Shown: in pieces, positions 26,466 through 35,421 of the stretch | Position numbering within the stretch: position 1 is the stretch's first letter | Layout: each line of letters opens with the position of its first letter | Source: Pedobacter sp. PACM 27299 | Lineage (GTDB): Bacteria; Bacteroidota; Bacteroidia; Sphingobacteriales; Sphingobacteriaceae | Assembly: GCF_001412655.1 (NCBI RefSeq) | Contig: NZ_CP012996.1 | Location: forward strand, 6,014,001 to 6,078,000 | Length of the DNA stretch: 64,000 nt | Reading direction: 5' to 3' | The notes under the pieces: generated by a model | What the model was told of the DNA's origin: nothing | What the model saw: only the letters and a program-made list of their open reading frames with translations | The model's database searches: none | Translations under genes and position numbers: made by a program

Positions 26466-28304
26466 ATGTGTGGAATAGTTGGTTATATTGGTCATCGGGA
26501 AGCTTGGCCAATCGTCCTCAAAGGACTGAAAAGATTAGAATACCGGGGTTACGATAGTGCAGGAATTGCATTGTTGAACGATACCGGCTTAAATATTTAT
26601 AAAAAAGCAGGAAAAGTTCAGGAACTAGAGAATTTTTCTGTAGGAAAAGACCTTTCCGGAACAATCGGGATTGGACATACCAGGTGGGCAACCCATGGTG
26701 CACCATCTGACCGAAATTCTCATCCGCATACTTCTAACAGCGGCAAATTGTCCATCATCCACAACGGAATCATAGAAAACTATGCTACGCTAAAGGAAGA
26801 ACTGATCAACCGTGGTCATGAGTTTAAAAGTGATACGGATACAGAAGTACTGGTTCATTTGGTCGAAGAGATCTATAAGAATGAAAACACAGATCTTTAT
26901 GAAGCGGTTAGACTGGCCTTGAATGAGGTAACGGGTGCCTATGCCATTGTGTTAATGGATGAGGATCAGCCAGAACAGCTGATTGCGGCAAGAAAAGGAA
27001 GTCCTTTGGTCATCGGTGTAGGTACAGGTGAGTATTTTATTGCTTCGGATGCGACTCCGATCATTGAGTATACTAAAAACGTGATTTACCTGAACGATAA
27101 TGAGGTAGCACTGATAAAACGCGACGAGTTATTGATCAAAAGGTTGGACAATGTGGTTCAAACACCATATATCCAGGCCCTGGAATTGAAACTGGAAATG
27201 CTGGAAAAAGGCGGATATGAGCATTTCATGCTAAAAGAAATCTTTGAACAGTCCCGTTCTATCCGTGATTGTATGCGTGGCAGGATCTATCCTAATGAGG
27301 GAATCGTGCAGCTCGGCGGAATTAAAGAATATGCTGATAAACTGAAAAATATTGATCGTATTATCATCGTTGCCTGTGGTACTTCATGGCATGCCGGTTT
27401 GGTGGCGGAATACCTGATCGAAGAATATGCAAGAATTCCTGTGGAAGTAGAATATGCTTCTGAATTCAGGTATAGAAATCCGATTATCACCGAAAAAGAC
27501 ATCGTGATTGCGATTTCTCAATCCGGAGAAACGGCAGATACCATGGCAGCTATTGAAATGGCCAAAGAAAGAGGTGCTACTATTTTTGGAGTTTGTAACG
27601 TAGTCGGTTCTTCTATCCCAAGATTAACGCATGCAGGAGTTTATACACATGCCGGACCAGAAATCGGGGTAGCTTCTACCAAAGCATTTACCGCTCAGGT
27701 AACGGTGTTGACGCTAATGGCCTTCTATATGGCGCAGCAAAAAGGCACCATTACTAAATCTAAACTAGTAGAACTATTAACAGAATTGGATTCTATCCCA
27801 GATAAGATTCAAAAAGCATTAGAATCTAACGATTTGATCCAAGAAATTGCAGCAAAATTCAAAGATTCAAGAAACTGTCTATTCCTTGGAAGAGGCAGCG
27901 GATTCCCCGTTGCACTAGAAGGCGCTTTAAAGCTCAAGGAGATCTCTTATATCCATGCGGAAGGCTATCCAGCCGCCGAGATGAAACACGGCCCTATCGC
28001 CTTAATTGACGAGGAAATGCCAGTAGTCGTGATTGCAACGAAAAACTCTTCTTATGAGAAGGTAATCAGCAATATTCAGGAGGTGAAAGCAAGAAAAGGA
28101 ATTGTGTTGGCAATTGTAACCGAAGGAGACACAGAAGTAAGGAAAATGGCAGATTACTGCATCGAGATTCCGGATTCAAGTGAGGCTTTCTTACCATTAT
28201 TAGCTACGATACCTTTGCAGTTATTGTCGTATCATATTGCATTAATGCGCGGCTGTAACGTTGATCAGCCAAGAAACCTGGCGAAATCCGTTACGGTGGA
28301 GTAA
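26466..28304 (+). CDS. glmS: Glutamine-fructose-6-phosphate aminotransferase (isomerizing)
   Basis: A 612-residue enzyme making glucosamine-6-phosphate, the entry point to peptidoglycan and lipid A amino sugars. The N-terminal glutaminase starts MCGIVGYIGHR with nucleophile Cys2 after Met removal, and has GIGHTRWATHG and SDTDTEVLVHLVE. Two SIS isomerase domains follow (ISQSGETADTMAAI near residue 350; RGSGFPVALEGALKLKEISY near 475). The C-terminus DQPRNLAKSVTVE is invariant in the family. No glmS ribozyme is apparent in the short upstream region. nagA at 49567 encodes a related amino-sugar step elsewhere in the window. Confidence 0.97.
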   Translation: MCGIVGYIGHREAWPIVLKGLKRLEYRGYDSAGIALLNDTGLNIYKKAGKVQELENFSVGKDLSGTIGIGHTRWATHGAPSDRNSHPHTSNSGKLSIIHNGIIENYATLKEELINRGHEFKSDTDTEVLVHLVEEIYKNENTDLYEAVRLALNEVTGAYAIVLMDEDQPEQLIAARKGSPLVIGVGTGEYFIASDATPIIEYTKNVIYLNDNEVALIKRDELLIKRLDNVVQTPYIQALELKLEMLEKGGYEHFMLKEIFEQSRSIRDCMRGRIYPNEGIVQLGGIKEYADKLKNIDRIIIVACGTSWHAGLVAEYLIEEYARIPVEVEYASEFRYRNPIITEKDIVIAISQSGETADTMAAIEMAKERGATIFGVCNVVGSSIPRLTHAGVYTHAGPEIGVASTKAFTAQVTVLTLMAFYMAQQKGTITKSKLVELLTELDSIPDKIQKALESNDLIQEIAAKFKDSRNCLFLGRGSGFPVALEGALKLKEISYIHAEGYPAAEMKHGPIALIDEEMPVVVIATKNSSYEKVISNIQEVKARKGIVLAIVTEGDTEVRKMADYCIEIPDSSEAFLPLLATIPLQLLSYHIALMRGCNVDQPRNLAKSVTVE

Positions 28305-28333
28305 GTATTTATTGATACTGAAAACGTGGATAT

Positions 28334-28371
28334 AAAAAAACGGATTGGAATTCTTCCAACCCGTTTTTTTA
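28334..28371. terminator. Bidirectional terminator between glmS and ssb
   Basis: AAAAAAACGGATTGGAA and TTCCAACCCGTTTTTTT form a stem with one mismatch around a short loop. A- and T-runs on either side suit both glmS and the convergent ssb. Confidence 0.85.
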
Positions 28372-28378
28372 TGCTGAT

Positions 28379-28807
28379 TTAAAAAGGTAAATCTCCTGAA
28401 ACCTCTGTTGGATCCAGGTACTCTGTTTCACTTTTTGGCGTCGTATTTTCAGTGGTTACCGGTGTATGCTCAAAATCACTTTTTCTACCTAAGATGGTAA
28501 AATTTTCAGCGACAACTTCGGTTACATATTTTTTTACTTTTTCACGATCTTCGAAAGAACGGGTACGCAGCTTTCCTTCAATATAGACCAATTTCCCTTT
28601 CTGCAAATATTTGGAGGCCACTTCTGCCAGGCCTCTCCATAAAACAATGTTATGCCATTCCGTCTGCTCAATGCGCTTACCATCTTTGTTATAGGTCTCT
28701 GATGTTGCCAATGGAAAACTAGCTACAGTTACCCCTCCTTCTAAATGTCTAACTTCAGGATCTTTGCCTAAATGTCCGACTAAAATAACTTTGTTAATAC
28801 CTGACAT
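28379..28807 (-). CDS. ssb: Single-stranded DNA-binding protein
   Basis: A 142-residue SSB. The OB-fold starts MSGINKVILVGHLGKDPEVR and contains the family blocks NIVLWRGLAEVASKYLQKGK and LVYIEGKLRTRSFEDREK. A short disordered linker ends in the protein-interaction tip GDLPF, which recruits replication and repair partners. It protects ssDNA as a tetramer. It lies 11 bases downstream of mutY on the same strand, so the two repair-related genes are probably co-transcribed. Confidence 0.95.
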   Translation of the reverse strand: MSGINKVILVGHLGKDPEVRHLEGGVTVASFPLATSETYNKDGKRIEQTEWHNIVLWRGLAEVASKYLQKGKLVYIEGKLRTRSFEDREKVKKYVTEVVAENFTILGRKSDFEHTPVTTENTTPKSETEYLDPTEVSGDLPF

Positions 28808-28818
28808 GGAATCTATTT

Positions 28819-29871
28819 TTACTGTTTAATTGAATTGGAATTCATAAAATTTGCAATTACTTTAGGTTGAGGCAGCTCCTCAAATTCTGCCAGGGATACC
28901 CATTTTATTTCTGCATCCTTCTTAAAGTTAATGATATAATTGTCTAAAACAAAAAATTGAACATATATAGTTTGGTGTGTCAGTAAATGTTTTTGCTGGG
29001 TTATTGGACTGATCAGACAGTCGGACCCAAAGTTATTTTTTAATTCTGACAGAAAACTTTCATGGGTTTCCAGGTAATTTTTTTCCGTTTCTATTAATGG
29101 GAAATCGTACAATTCCTGCCATACATCACCAGCAATCCGTTTTTTTACCAGCAGGTTTTCTCCATCCTGACACACAAAATAATTGAAATAACGAGTACGC
29201 TTTTTCAGTTTTTTCAGTTTCAAAGGAAGTACATTGACCCGGTCATTTGCCCTGGCATAGCAGCTAGACTGAACCGGACAACTTACGCAATCCGGAGATT
29301 TCGGCTTGCATTGCAGCGCACCAAATTCCATGATGGCCTGGTTGTAAATGGAAGGGTTCTGACCTTCGATCAAGGCATTGGCCAGGGCTGTAAATTCCTT
29401 CTTTCCCTCGGTACTGTTGATGGCTGTTTCTATGCCAAAATACCGGGACAATACGCGAAAAACATTCCCATCCAAAACGGCTCTGGATTCGTTGGCCGAA
29501 AAAGAGGAAATAGCTGCTGCGGTATATTCACCGACCCCTTTCAGCTGCACCAGTTCCTCATATTTTTGCGGAAAAACACCACCATAATTCTCCTGGATCT
29601 GCCTGGCAGTAAACAGCATATTTCTGCCTCTGGAATAATAGCCTAAACCTTGCCATAATTTAAGGATCTGAGCCTCTGTGGCATTCGCAAAATCATCGAC
29701 GGTAGGATAGTTTTGCAAAAACCGCTGAAAATAAGGGAGGCCTTGTTCCACACGGGTTTGCTGCAAAATAATTTCAGACAGCCAGATCACATAAGCGTCG
29801 GTAGTGTCTCTCCAGGGAAGCTCCCTTTTATTGATGGAATACCATTTAACGATTTCTCTCTGAAAACTCAT
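28819..29871 (-). CDS. mutY: A/G-specific adenine DNA glycosylase
   Basis: A 350-residue MutY, which removes adenine mispaired with 8-oxoguanine. The catalytic Glu33 lies in SEIILQQTRV, the helix-hairpin-helix in KGVGEYTAAAI (111-121), and the catalytic Asp134 in AVLDGNVFRV. The iron-sulfur cluster Cys are at 188, 195, 198 and 204 with C-x6-C-x2-C-x5-C spacing. The C-terminal NUDIX-like domain (from about residue 225) recognises 8-oxoguanine. A TATTTTTG -7 box at 29877-29884 is within 10 bases of the ATG, implying a leaderless or very short leader. Confidence 0.96.
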   Translation of the reverse strand: MSFQREIVKWYSINKRELPWRDTTDAYVIWLSEIILQQTRVEQGLPYFQRFLQNYPTVDDFANATEAQILKLWQGLGYYSRGRNMLFTARQIQENYGGVFPQKYEELVQLKGVGEYTAAAISSFSANESRAVLDGNVFRVLSRYFGIETAINSTEGKKEFTALANALIEGQNPSIYNQAIMEFGALQCKPKSPDCVSCPVQSSCYARANDRVNVLPLKLKKLKKRTRYFNYFVCQDGENLLVKKRIAGDVWQELYDFPLIETEKNYLETHESFLSELKNNFGSDCLISPITQQKHLLTHQTIYVQFFVLDNYIINFKKDAEIKWVSLAEFEELPQPKVIANFMNSNSIKQ

Positions 29872-29980
29872 AAGCGCAAAAATACGCGGTAAATATTTAT
29901 TTTTACTAAAACTTGCAATTCGGTGATATTCTTGGCGACAAATAAATCATCTTTTATTTTCCTATCTCATTAAAAAGCAA

Positions 29981-29988
29981 TACTTTTG
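29981..29988 (+). promoter_or_regulatory. -7 element of the HU-type gene
   Basis: TACTTTTG matches TAnnTTTG, 56 bases upstream of the HU-type ATG at 30044. The spacer to a -33 TTG is not clear. Confidence 0.5.
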
Positions 29989-30043
29989 CAACCCCAAAAC
30001 ACTTATAAAGTATATAACACACTATAAATTAATAACAGAGAAT

Positions 30044-30346
30044 ATGACTAAGGCAGATATTATTTCAGAAATATCAACGAAAACAGGAATTGAAAAGGTA
30101 GATGTACAAGAAACCGTTGAGGCATTTTTCAAGGTCATCAAAAACAGCATGATTGGTGGAGAAAATGTATATGTTAGGGGTTTTGGTAGTTTTGTTGTTA
30201 AAAAAAGAGCACAAAAAACTGCAAGGAATATTTCTAAAAACACTGCAATTATTATCCCGGAACACTTCGTTCCAAGCTTTAAACCAGCAAAAGTATTTGT
30301 TGATAAAGTGAAAAATAATTCAAAAATAGTTAGCGTAGAAGCTTAA
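30044..30346 (+). CDS. HU/IHF-family DNA-binding protein
   Basis: A 100-residue histone-like protein that bends and wraps DNA as a dimer. It has the typical N-terminal helices (MTKADIISEISTKTGIEKVD) and the beta-arm region GENVYVRGFGSFVVKKRAQK, with ARNISKNTAIIIPEHFVPSF replacing the usual ARNPRTGE...P arm tip. The family Pro that intercalates DNA is kept in IIPEHFVP. It is 7 bases before a TPR gene. Bacteroidota carry several HU paralogues; which one this is cannot be told. Confidence 0.9.
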   Translation: MTKADIISEISTKTGIEKVDVQETVEAFFKVIKNSMIGGENVYVRGFGSFVVKKRAQKTARNISKNTAIIIPEHFVPSFKPAKVFVDKVKNNSKIVSVEA

Positions 30347-30352
30347 TTCATT

Positions 30353-31225
30353 ATGATAAAGAATATCCGAACTAAACAAGCCATATTGATAGGAGCAGTT
30401 GTACTGCTTGTAGCGTTTTTGTTTACACGGGATATTAAAGGGTTGGTAAAGCCAAAGGAAGAAACCAGCAGTATGCCTGCAGGTGGCCCGATGAGCACGC
30501 AAACTCCAGCAGCAGCAGAAATCAACCTTAAGGAGGTTTCGACTGTCGCTAAAAACACCATCAATGCAAGTTTAGCCGCTGAAATCGTCACCCTTGAAAA
30601 TGCGTATAATAGCGCTTCCGAAGACAAAAAAGCTGCAGAAGCAAAATTATTAGCAAAGAAATGGGATGATTTAGAGCAAACAGTTCCAAGTGCATTATAT
30701 TTGGAAATTGTAGCCAGTAAAGAACCTACATTGAACAATTGGTTGACTGCCGGAGATACGTTTATGAAGGCATTTGACAACACCCGTGATAGTGTATTAT
30801 TACCTGCATTATTGCAAAAAGCGAATCTCGCTTATACGAATGCAGTGAAAATAGACTCGACCAGCAATGATGCTAAAACAGGCCTTGGAATTACCATTGT
30901 TAACGGAATGGGTGCCCCAATGGCAGGGATAGCAATGTTAATGGACGTTGTAAAGAAAGATCCAAAGAACTTAAAAGCAAATATGAGCTTAGGGACTTTC
31001 GCTATGAAATCGGGACAATTTGATAAAGCAATAACCAGGTTCCAAAACATTATTGCCATGAAGCCCTCTCCAGATGCTTATTTCTATTTGGGAACGGCCT
31101 ATGAAAACCTTGGAAAAAACACGGAAGCTATTGAAGCTTACGAAAAGAGTAAAAAATTAGCTGCAAACGCGACCTTGTCGAAGTTTATCGATGATAAAGT
31201 GGATGCGTTAAAGAATAAAAAATAA
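30353..31225 (+). CDS. Membrane-anchored TPR protein
   Basis: A 290-residue protein with one N-terminal membrane helix (residues about 8-26, ILIGAVVLLVAFLF), then a Pro/Ser/Thr-rich linker. The C-terminal half consists of tetratricopeptide repeats. The clearest are FAMKSGQFDKAITRFQNIIA and YFYLGTAYENLGKNTEAIEA. TPR domains mediate protein-protein contacts; the partner is unknown. It is encoded 6 bases after the HU-type gene and just before the short basic-protein gene and the RNase G/E gene. This neighbourhood is often seen in the phylum. Confidence 0.82.
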   Translation: MIKNIRTKQAILIGAVVLLVAFLFTRDIKGLVKPKEETSSMPAGGPMSTQTPAAAEINLKEVSTVAKNTINASLAAEIVTLENAYNSASEDKKAAEAKLLAKKWDDLEQTVPSALYLEIVASKEPTLNNWLTAGDTFMKAFDNTRDSVLLPALLQKANLAYTNAVKIDSTSNDAKTGLGITIVNGMGAPMAGIAMLMDVVKKDPKNLKANMSLGTFAMKSGQFDKAITRFQNIIAMKPSPDAYFYLGTAYENLGKNTEAIEAYEKSKKLAANATLSKFIDDKVDALKNKK

Positions 31226-31262
31226 TAAACAGATTTACGAAAATATTTAAAACCCAAAAATT

Positions 31263-31352
31263 ATGCCAAGCGGTAAGAAAAGAAAGAGACATAAAATGGC
31301 TACTCACAAACGCAAAAAACGTTTAAGAAAAAACAGACATAAGAAAAAATAG
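31263..31352 (+). CDS. 29-residue basic protein, bS22/mS38 (AURKAIP1/COX24)-like
   Basis: ATG 31263 to TAG 31352 encodes 29 residues, 17 of them Lys or Arg and four His. The core KRKRHKMATHKRKKRLRKN closely matches the COX24 C-terminal motif (KRKR-K-M-x-x-H-K-x-K-KR-R-x-x-R), shared by mycobacterial ribosomal protein bS22 and mitochondrial mS38/AURKAIP1. Such proteins bind 16S rRNA at the decoding-side neck of the small subunit. The ORF sits between a TPR gene and rng, 37 bases after the TPR stop, and ends in a strong terminator. Ribosome association is inferred from motif and charge; it could also be an unrelated basic peptide. Confidence 0.75.
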   Translation: MPSGKKRKRHKMATHKRKKRLRKNRHKKK

Positions 31353-31371
31353 GTTTTCTTAATGTTTTGCT

Positions 31372-31430
31372 CAACAACTAAGGCTAGGATTTGATCGTAG
31401 CCTTAATTGTTGGTAGCAATATTTTTTTTA
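31372..31430 (+). terminator. Terminator after the small basic-protein gene
   Basis: CAACAACTAAGGCTA (31372-31386) pairs with TAGCCTTAATTGTTG (31398-31412) with one mismatch, and a run of eight T follows within 20 bases. It separates the HU-TPR-basic protein unit from rng. Confidence 0.8.
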
Positions 31431-31475
31431 TTGTCCATGTGTTAATAAGGCAAATAGCCTTAAAATCTGTAGCTT

Positions 31476-33026
31476 TTGGTAAAGGAACTCATTATAGATT
31501 CATCTCCCTCGGGAGTAACCATAGCTTTAGTTGAAGACAAACAGCTTGTAGAACTTCATAAGGAACACATCAATAACAATTACGCTGTAGGCGATATATA
31601 TTTGGGCCGCATAAAGAAAATTATGCCTGGTCTGAATGCTGCGTTCGTTGATGTGGGTTACGAAAAAGATGCTTTTTTGCATTATTTCGACCTTGGTCCA
31701 CAAGTACAATCTTTAATTAAGCTTACTAAAATCAAGCGTAATGGCTCTGTTAGCGGAACTTTATTAGATAATTTCAAGCTAGAAGGAGACATTAACAAAG
31801 CTGGGAAGATCTCTGAAGTGGTCAGCAAGAATCTTGTCTTACCAGTTCAAATCGCCAAAGAACCTATTTCAACAAAGGGGCCACGTTTAAGTTCAGACTT
31901 ATCTATAGCAGGACGCTATATTGTGCTGGTTCCCTTCTCTAATGTCATCTCGATTTCCAAAAAGATTAAAAGCAATACGGAACGTAATCGTTTAAAAAAG
32001 ATTATCGAAAGTATCAAGCCTAAGAACTTTGGAGTGATTATTAGAACGGTTTCTGAGGGTAAAGGCGTTGCCGAACTTCAAAAAGACCTTTTGGACTCTG
32101 TTACAAAGTGGGAAAACTTCATCAAGAAGTTACCTGATGCAGAGCCTTCAAAACGTGTTTGGGGAGAGATGGACCGTACTTCCACGCTTATCCGTGACAT
32201 TTTAAGTACCGACTTTACTAACGTTTATGTGAACGATAGTAATTTGTTCGAAGACATTCGTTCTTATGTGCATGAAATCTCTCCTGAGATGGAGAAGATC
32301 GTGAAGATCTACAAGCATAAAGAACCGATATTTGAACATTTCGGTATTGAAAAGCAAATTAAAAATGCTTTCGGAAAAACAGTAAACCTGGCCGGTGGTG
32401 CCTACTTAGTGGTAGAACATACCGAAGCATTGCATGTGGTTGACGTGAATAGCGGAAACAGAACAGCAAGCAAAGAAAATCAGGAAGAAAATGCCCTTCA
32501 GGTAAATAAAGAAGCGGCGAAAGAAATTGCGAGACAATTGCGCTTACGTGATATGGGTGGCATTGTAGTGATCGATTTTATCGATATGCACAAGCCTGCA
32601 AACCGTAAGATGTTATTTGATTATCTGAAGGAACTGATGCTCCTGGATCGTGCGAAACATACCATATTGCCTCCAAGCAAGTTTGGTCTTGTTCAAATCA
32701 CACGTCAGCGCGTTAGACCGGAAATGAACATCGTAACCAGTGAAAAATGCCCAACCTGTGACGGTACGGGTGAAATTAAGGCAAGTATTGTATTGATGGA
32801 TGACATCGAGAACAATCTGACCTATATTTTGCAGGAGCAAAACGAAAAAAATATTACACTTTGTGTACACCCTTATATTGAGGCTTACATCAAAAAAGGG
32901 TTCATATCTCTACAATGGAAATGGTTCTTTAAATTTGGACAAAGAATCAAAATCAAGGCGGTTCCTTCTTATAACCTCACTGAATTCCATTTTATTTCGT
33001 CTAAAGACGAAGAGATTAAATTATAA
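31476..33026 (+). CDS. rng: Ribonuclease G/E family endoribonuclease
   Basis: A 516-residue RNase G/E, starting from TTG at 31476 (VKELIIDSS). An S1 domain covers roughly residues 35-130 (VGDIYLGRIKKIMPGLNAAFVDVG). The catalytic DNase I-like subdomain has VDVNSGNRT and DMGGIVVIDFIDM with the metal-binding Asp residues. The Zn-link CPTCDGTGEI near residue 425 holds the dimer interface. The long C-terminal scaffold of E. coli RNase E is absent, so it resembles RNase G. It processes 16S rRNA 5' ends and tRNA and degrades mRNA. The window also holds two rRNA operons that are expected substrates. Confidence 0.92.
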   Translation: MVKELIIDSSPSGVTIALVEDKQLVELHKEHINNNYAVGDIYLGRIKKIMPGLNAAFVDVGYEKDAFLHYFDLGPQVQSLIKLTKIKRNGSVSGTLLDNFKLEGDINKAGKISEVVSKNLVLPVQIAKEPISTKGPRLSSDLSIAGRYIVLVPFSNVISISKKIKSNTERNRLKKIIESIKPKNFGVIIRTVSEGKGVAELQKDLLDSVTKWENFIKKLPDAEPSKRVWGEMDRTSTLIRDILSTDFTNVYVNDSNLFEDIRSYVHEISPEMEKIVKIYKHKEPIFEHFGIEKQIKNAFGKTVNLAGGAYLVVEHTEALHVVDVNSGNRTASKENQEENALQVNKEAAKEIARQLRLRDMGGIVVIDFIDMHKPANRKMLFDYLKELMLLDRAKHTILPPSKFGLVQITRQRVRPEMNIVTSEKCPTCDGTGEIKASIVLMDDIENNLTYILQEQNEKNITLCVHPYIEAYIKKGFISLQWKWFFKFGQRIKIKAVPSYNLTEFHFISSKDEEIKL

Positions 33027-33044
33027 TCACGGTTAAATTTCTTT

Positions 33045-33084
33045 AAACAGGCCTGCTCCTTACGGAACAGGCCTGTTTCCTTTT
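33045..33084 (+). terminator. Terminator after rng
   Basis: AAACAGGCCTG (33045-33055) pairs with CAGGCCTGTTT (33068-33078) over 11 base pairs, followed by CCTTTT. It lies 19 bases past the stop. Confidence 0.8.
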
Positions 33085-33151
33085 AAAGGTTTTTTTAATC
33101 CGTGTTTAGCGCGAATTATCTTAAATTTACAGCACATTAAAAATCAATCAA

Positions 33152-34528
33152 TTGGCTAAAACTAAATCAGCATATTTTTGTCAGAATTGCGGGCATGAAG
33201 CAGCAAAATGGCTTGGAAAATGTCCTTCCTGTAATGAATGGAACACTTTTGTAGAAGAAGTGATCGAAAAGGCAGGTTCAAAAGTACCGGCCTGGAAAAC
33301 TTCTACAACGGGCACAAGAGTTAATAAGCCGAATAAAGTTGACCACATCATCTCTATCACTGAGGATCGGATTTTAACCGGTGACCTGGAGCTGGATCGG
33401 GTACTGGGTGGTGGCCTGGTAGCTGGTTCCGTAATTTTGATCGGCGGCGAACCCGGCATTGGAAAGTCAACATTGATGCTGCAGCTGGCTTTAAACATCC
33501 CTGGCAAAAAGATTTTATATATCTCCGGAGAAGAAAGTGAACAGCAGATAAAAATGAGGGCAGAAAGGATCACCTCCAACCCTACTTCAGATTGCTATAT
33601 CCTGACAGAAACTTCTACTCAAAATATTTTCAAACAGATTGAAGAACTGGCCCCGGATCTACTGATTGTAGATTCGATTCAGACGCTTCATTCCGCTCAT
33701 ATTGATGCCACACCTGGCAGTGTTTCACAGGTCCGTGAATGTACTTCGGAGTTATTGAGGTTCGCCAAAGAAACGGATACACCGGTGTTTTTAATTGGCC
33801 ACATCACCAAAGACGGTGCTATTGCAGGTCCGAAAATTCTGGAACACATGGTAGACACGGTATTGCAGTTTGAAGGTGACCGGAATCATGTTTACCGGAT
33901 TTTACGTTCAATTAAAAACCGTTTTGGAGCTGCTGCAGAACTTGGAATCTATGCGATGCACAGTACAGGATTAAGGCAAGTTTCCAATCCTTCAGAGATT
34001 TTATTGTCGCAGAGGGATGAAGAGATGAGTGGAATTGCGATTTCAGCCACCTTAGAAGGTGCCAGACCGATGTTAATAGAAACACAGGCTTTAGTGAGTG
34101 CTGCTGCCTACGGAACGCCTCAGCGATCTTCTAATGGCTTCGATACCAAAAGAATGAATATGCTCCTGGCGGTACTGGAAAAAAGATGCGGATTCAGACT
34201 GAGCACCAGGGATGTATTTTTGAACATCGCTGGCGGGATTAAAGTGGAAGATCCGGCCATCGATTTAGCCATTTTAGTGGCTATCATCTCTTCTCATGAA
34301 GACATCTTTATTTCTTCAAAGATCTGTTTTGCAGCTGAGGTTGGTCTTTCCGGCGAGATCAGAGCAGTGAATCGGATTGAACAGCGGATTTCAGAAGCGG
34401 AAAAGCTGGGTTTTGAAAGAATTTTCATTTCTAGTTATAATATGAAAGGCCTGATCACAGAAAGGTATAAAATTGAACTGACACCAGTTAGCAAAATCGA
34501 AGACGTTTTCTCTTTGTTATTTGGATAA
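33152..34528 (+). CDS. radA: DNA repair protein RadA/Sms
   Basis: A 458-residue RadA, a RecA-like ATPase that processes recombination intermediates. It starts with TTG at 33152 (AKTKSAYFCQNCG). The zinc finger uses Cys10, 13, 24 and 27, Walker A GEPGIGKST is at 99-107, the RadA-specific KNRFG near 255, and the Lon-like C-terminal domain has DVFLNIAGGIKVEDPAIDLA and GEVGLSGEIRAV-type blocks. Length matches the family (about 455). It is monocistronic after the rng terminator. Confidence 0.95.
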   Translation: MAKTKSAYFCQNCGHEAAKWLGKCPSCNEWNTFVEEVIEKAGSKVPAWKTSTTGTRVNKPNKVDHIISITEDRILTGDLELDRVLGGGLVAGSVILIGGEPGIGKSTLMLQLALNIPGKKILYISGEESEQQIKMRAERITSNPTSDCYILTETSTQNIFKQIEELAPDLLIVDSIQTLHSAHIDATPGSVSQVRECTSELLRFAKETDTPVFLIGHITKDGAIAGPKILEHMVDTVLQFEGDRNHVYRILRSIKNRFGAAAELGIYAMHSTGLRQVSNPSEILLSQRDEEMSGIAISATLEGARPMLIETQALVSAAAYGTPQRSSNGFDTKRMNMLLAVLEKRCGFRLSTRDVFLNIAGGIKVEDPAIDLAILVAIISSHEDIFISSKICFAAEVGLSGEIRAVNRIEQRISEAEKLGFERIFISSYNMKGLITERYKIELTPVSKIEDVFSLLFG

Positions 34529-34894
34529 TGAAAAAGCAAGAAAATTAACAAGTAAGGAGATATTTCCCCAAATTGAGGAAACCAGTAATACTTTTTCTAC
34601 ACATTGGGGATATTATTCTACGTTATAGATTCGTTACACTAATGCCGTTTGTCTGAAAACACGCTGATTATCAGCGAATTAATTATATGGTACAGGATTT
34701 TTAAAAATCGGCCTATAAGTTGTCTAATATATAGTGTTAATCATTTATGATTTAACAACAATAGGGATGATTATCCTCGTTATCTATCGATAACGAGGAT
34801 TTTTTGTTTTATAGCCCTTCCTTTCCTACTATTTCCAGGAAATTTGATATTTTTATGCTAATCAAAAGAATTTCAATCTTTTAACCCTAATCTC
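34529..34894. other. Intergenic region, possible structured leader
   Basis: No gene was found. ATTTCCCCAA near 34561 and TTGGGGATAT near 34604 can pair across about 35 bases. A strong terminator (34773-34806) ends the region, so a small non-coding transcript between 34550 and 34805 is possible, but no promoter or known RNA family was recognised. Confidence 0.35.
34773..34806 (+). terminator. Intrinsic terminator
   Basis: A perfect 12-base-pair stem ATCCTCGTTATC/GATAACGAGGAT (34773-34784 and 34789-34800, loop TATC) is followed by six T. It is far (245 bases) from the radA stop, so it may end a small transcript or a long radA 3' tail. Confidence 0.85.
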
Positions 34895-35362
34895 ATGAAA
34901 AAAATACTATTAAGTCTTTGCTTGTCTGCATTTAGCATTTGTGCAATGGCGCAAGACAATACACCACTTCAAGGAAAATCTTTTGGAACTGGTGTTACTT
35001 CAGGCAATCTAATTCCTGCTGCTAAAATGGAATCCACTATGGGCGATGAAAAGACGGTAGACATGAAGATTACCGGTCAAGTAGTAGAGGTTTGTCAGAA
35101 GAAAGGCTGCTGGATGACCTTAAAAATGCCTTCTGGTGAAGCAATGCGTGTTACATTTAAGGACTATGCGTTTTTTATGCCAATGGATATAGTGGGGAAA
35201 AAAGTAGCGCTGGACGGTCTTGCGAAAAAGCAAATCATCTCTGCAGAAACCTTACGTCATTACGCAGAAGATGCACATAAACCAGCATCGGAAATCGCAA
35301 AAATTATAGCACCTAAAAAGGAATTGGCTTTTGAAGCAAAAGGAGTAACGATTCTGGAATAA
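34895..35362 (+). CDS. DUF4920 domain periplasmic protein
   Basis: A 155-residue protein with a signal peptide (MKKILLSLCLSAFSICAMAQ, cleavage after AMA or AQ). The mature part contains the DUF4920 pattern VVEVCQKKGCWMTLKMPSG, with a CxxxGCWM motif that resembles a heme or copper-binding Cys pair, then YAFFMPMDIVGKKVALDG and a C-terminal RHYAEDAHKP. DUF4920 proteins are exported and their function is unknown; the two Cys and Met/His residues suggest metal or redox chemistry, but this is speculative. It is encoded 59 bases before the LemA gene. Confidence 0.78.
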   Translation: MKKILLSLCLSAFSICAMAQDNTPLQGKSFGTGVTSGNLIPAAKMESTMGDEKTVDMKITGQVVEVCQKKGCWMTLKMPSGEAMRVTFKDYAFFMPMDIVGKKVALDGLAKKQIISAETLRHYAEDAHKPASEIAKIIAPKKELAFEAKGVTILE

Positions 35363-35421
35363 CCAGATGTTTCCTTTTATTCCCTATCTTCCCTTTCCTT
35401 TTAACGCCTTAAACTATTTTT

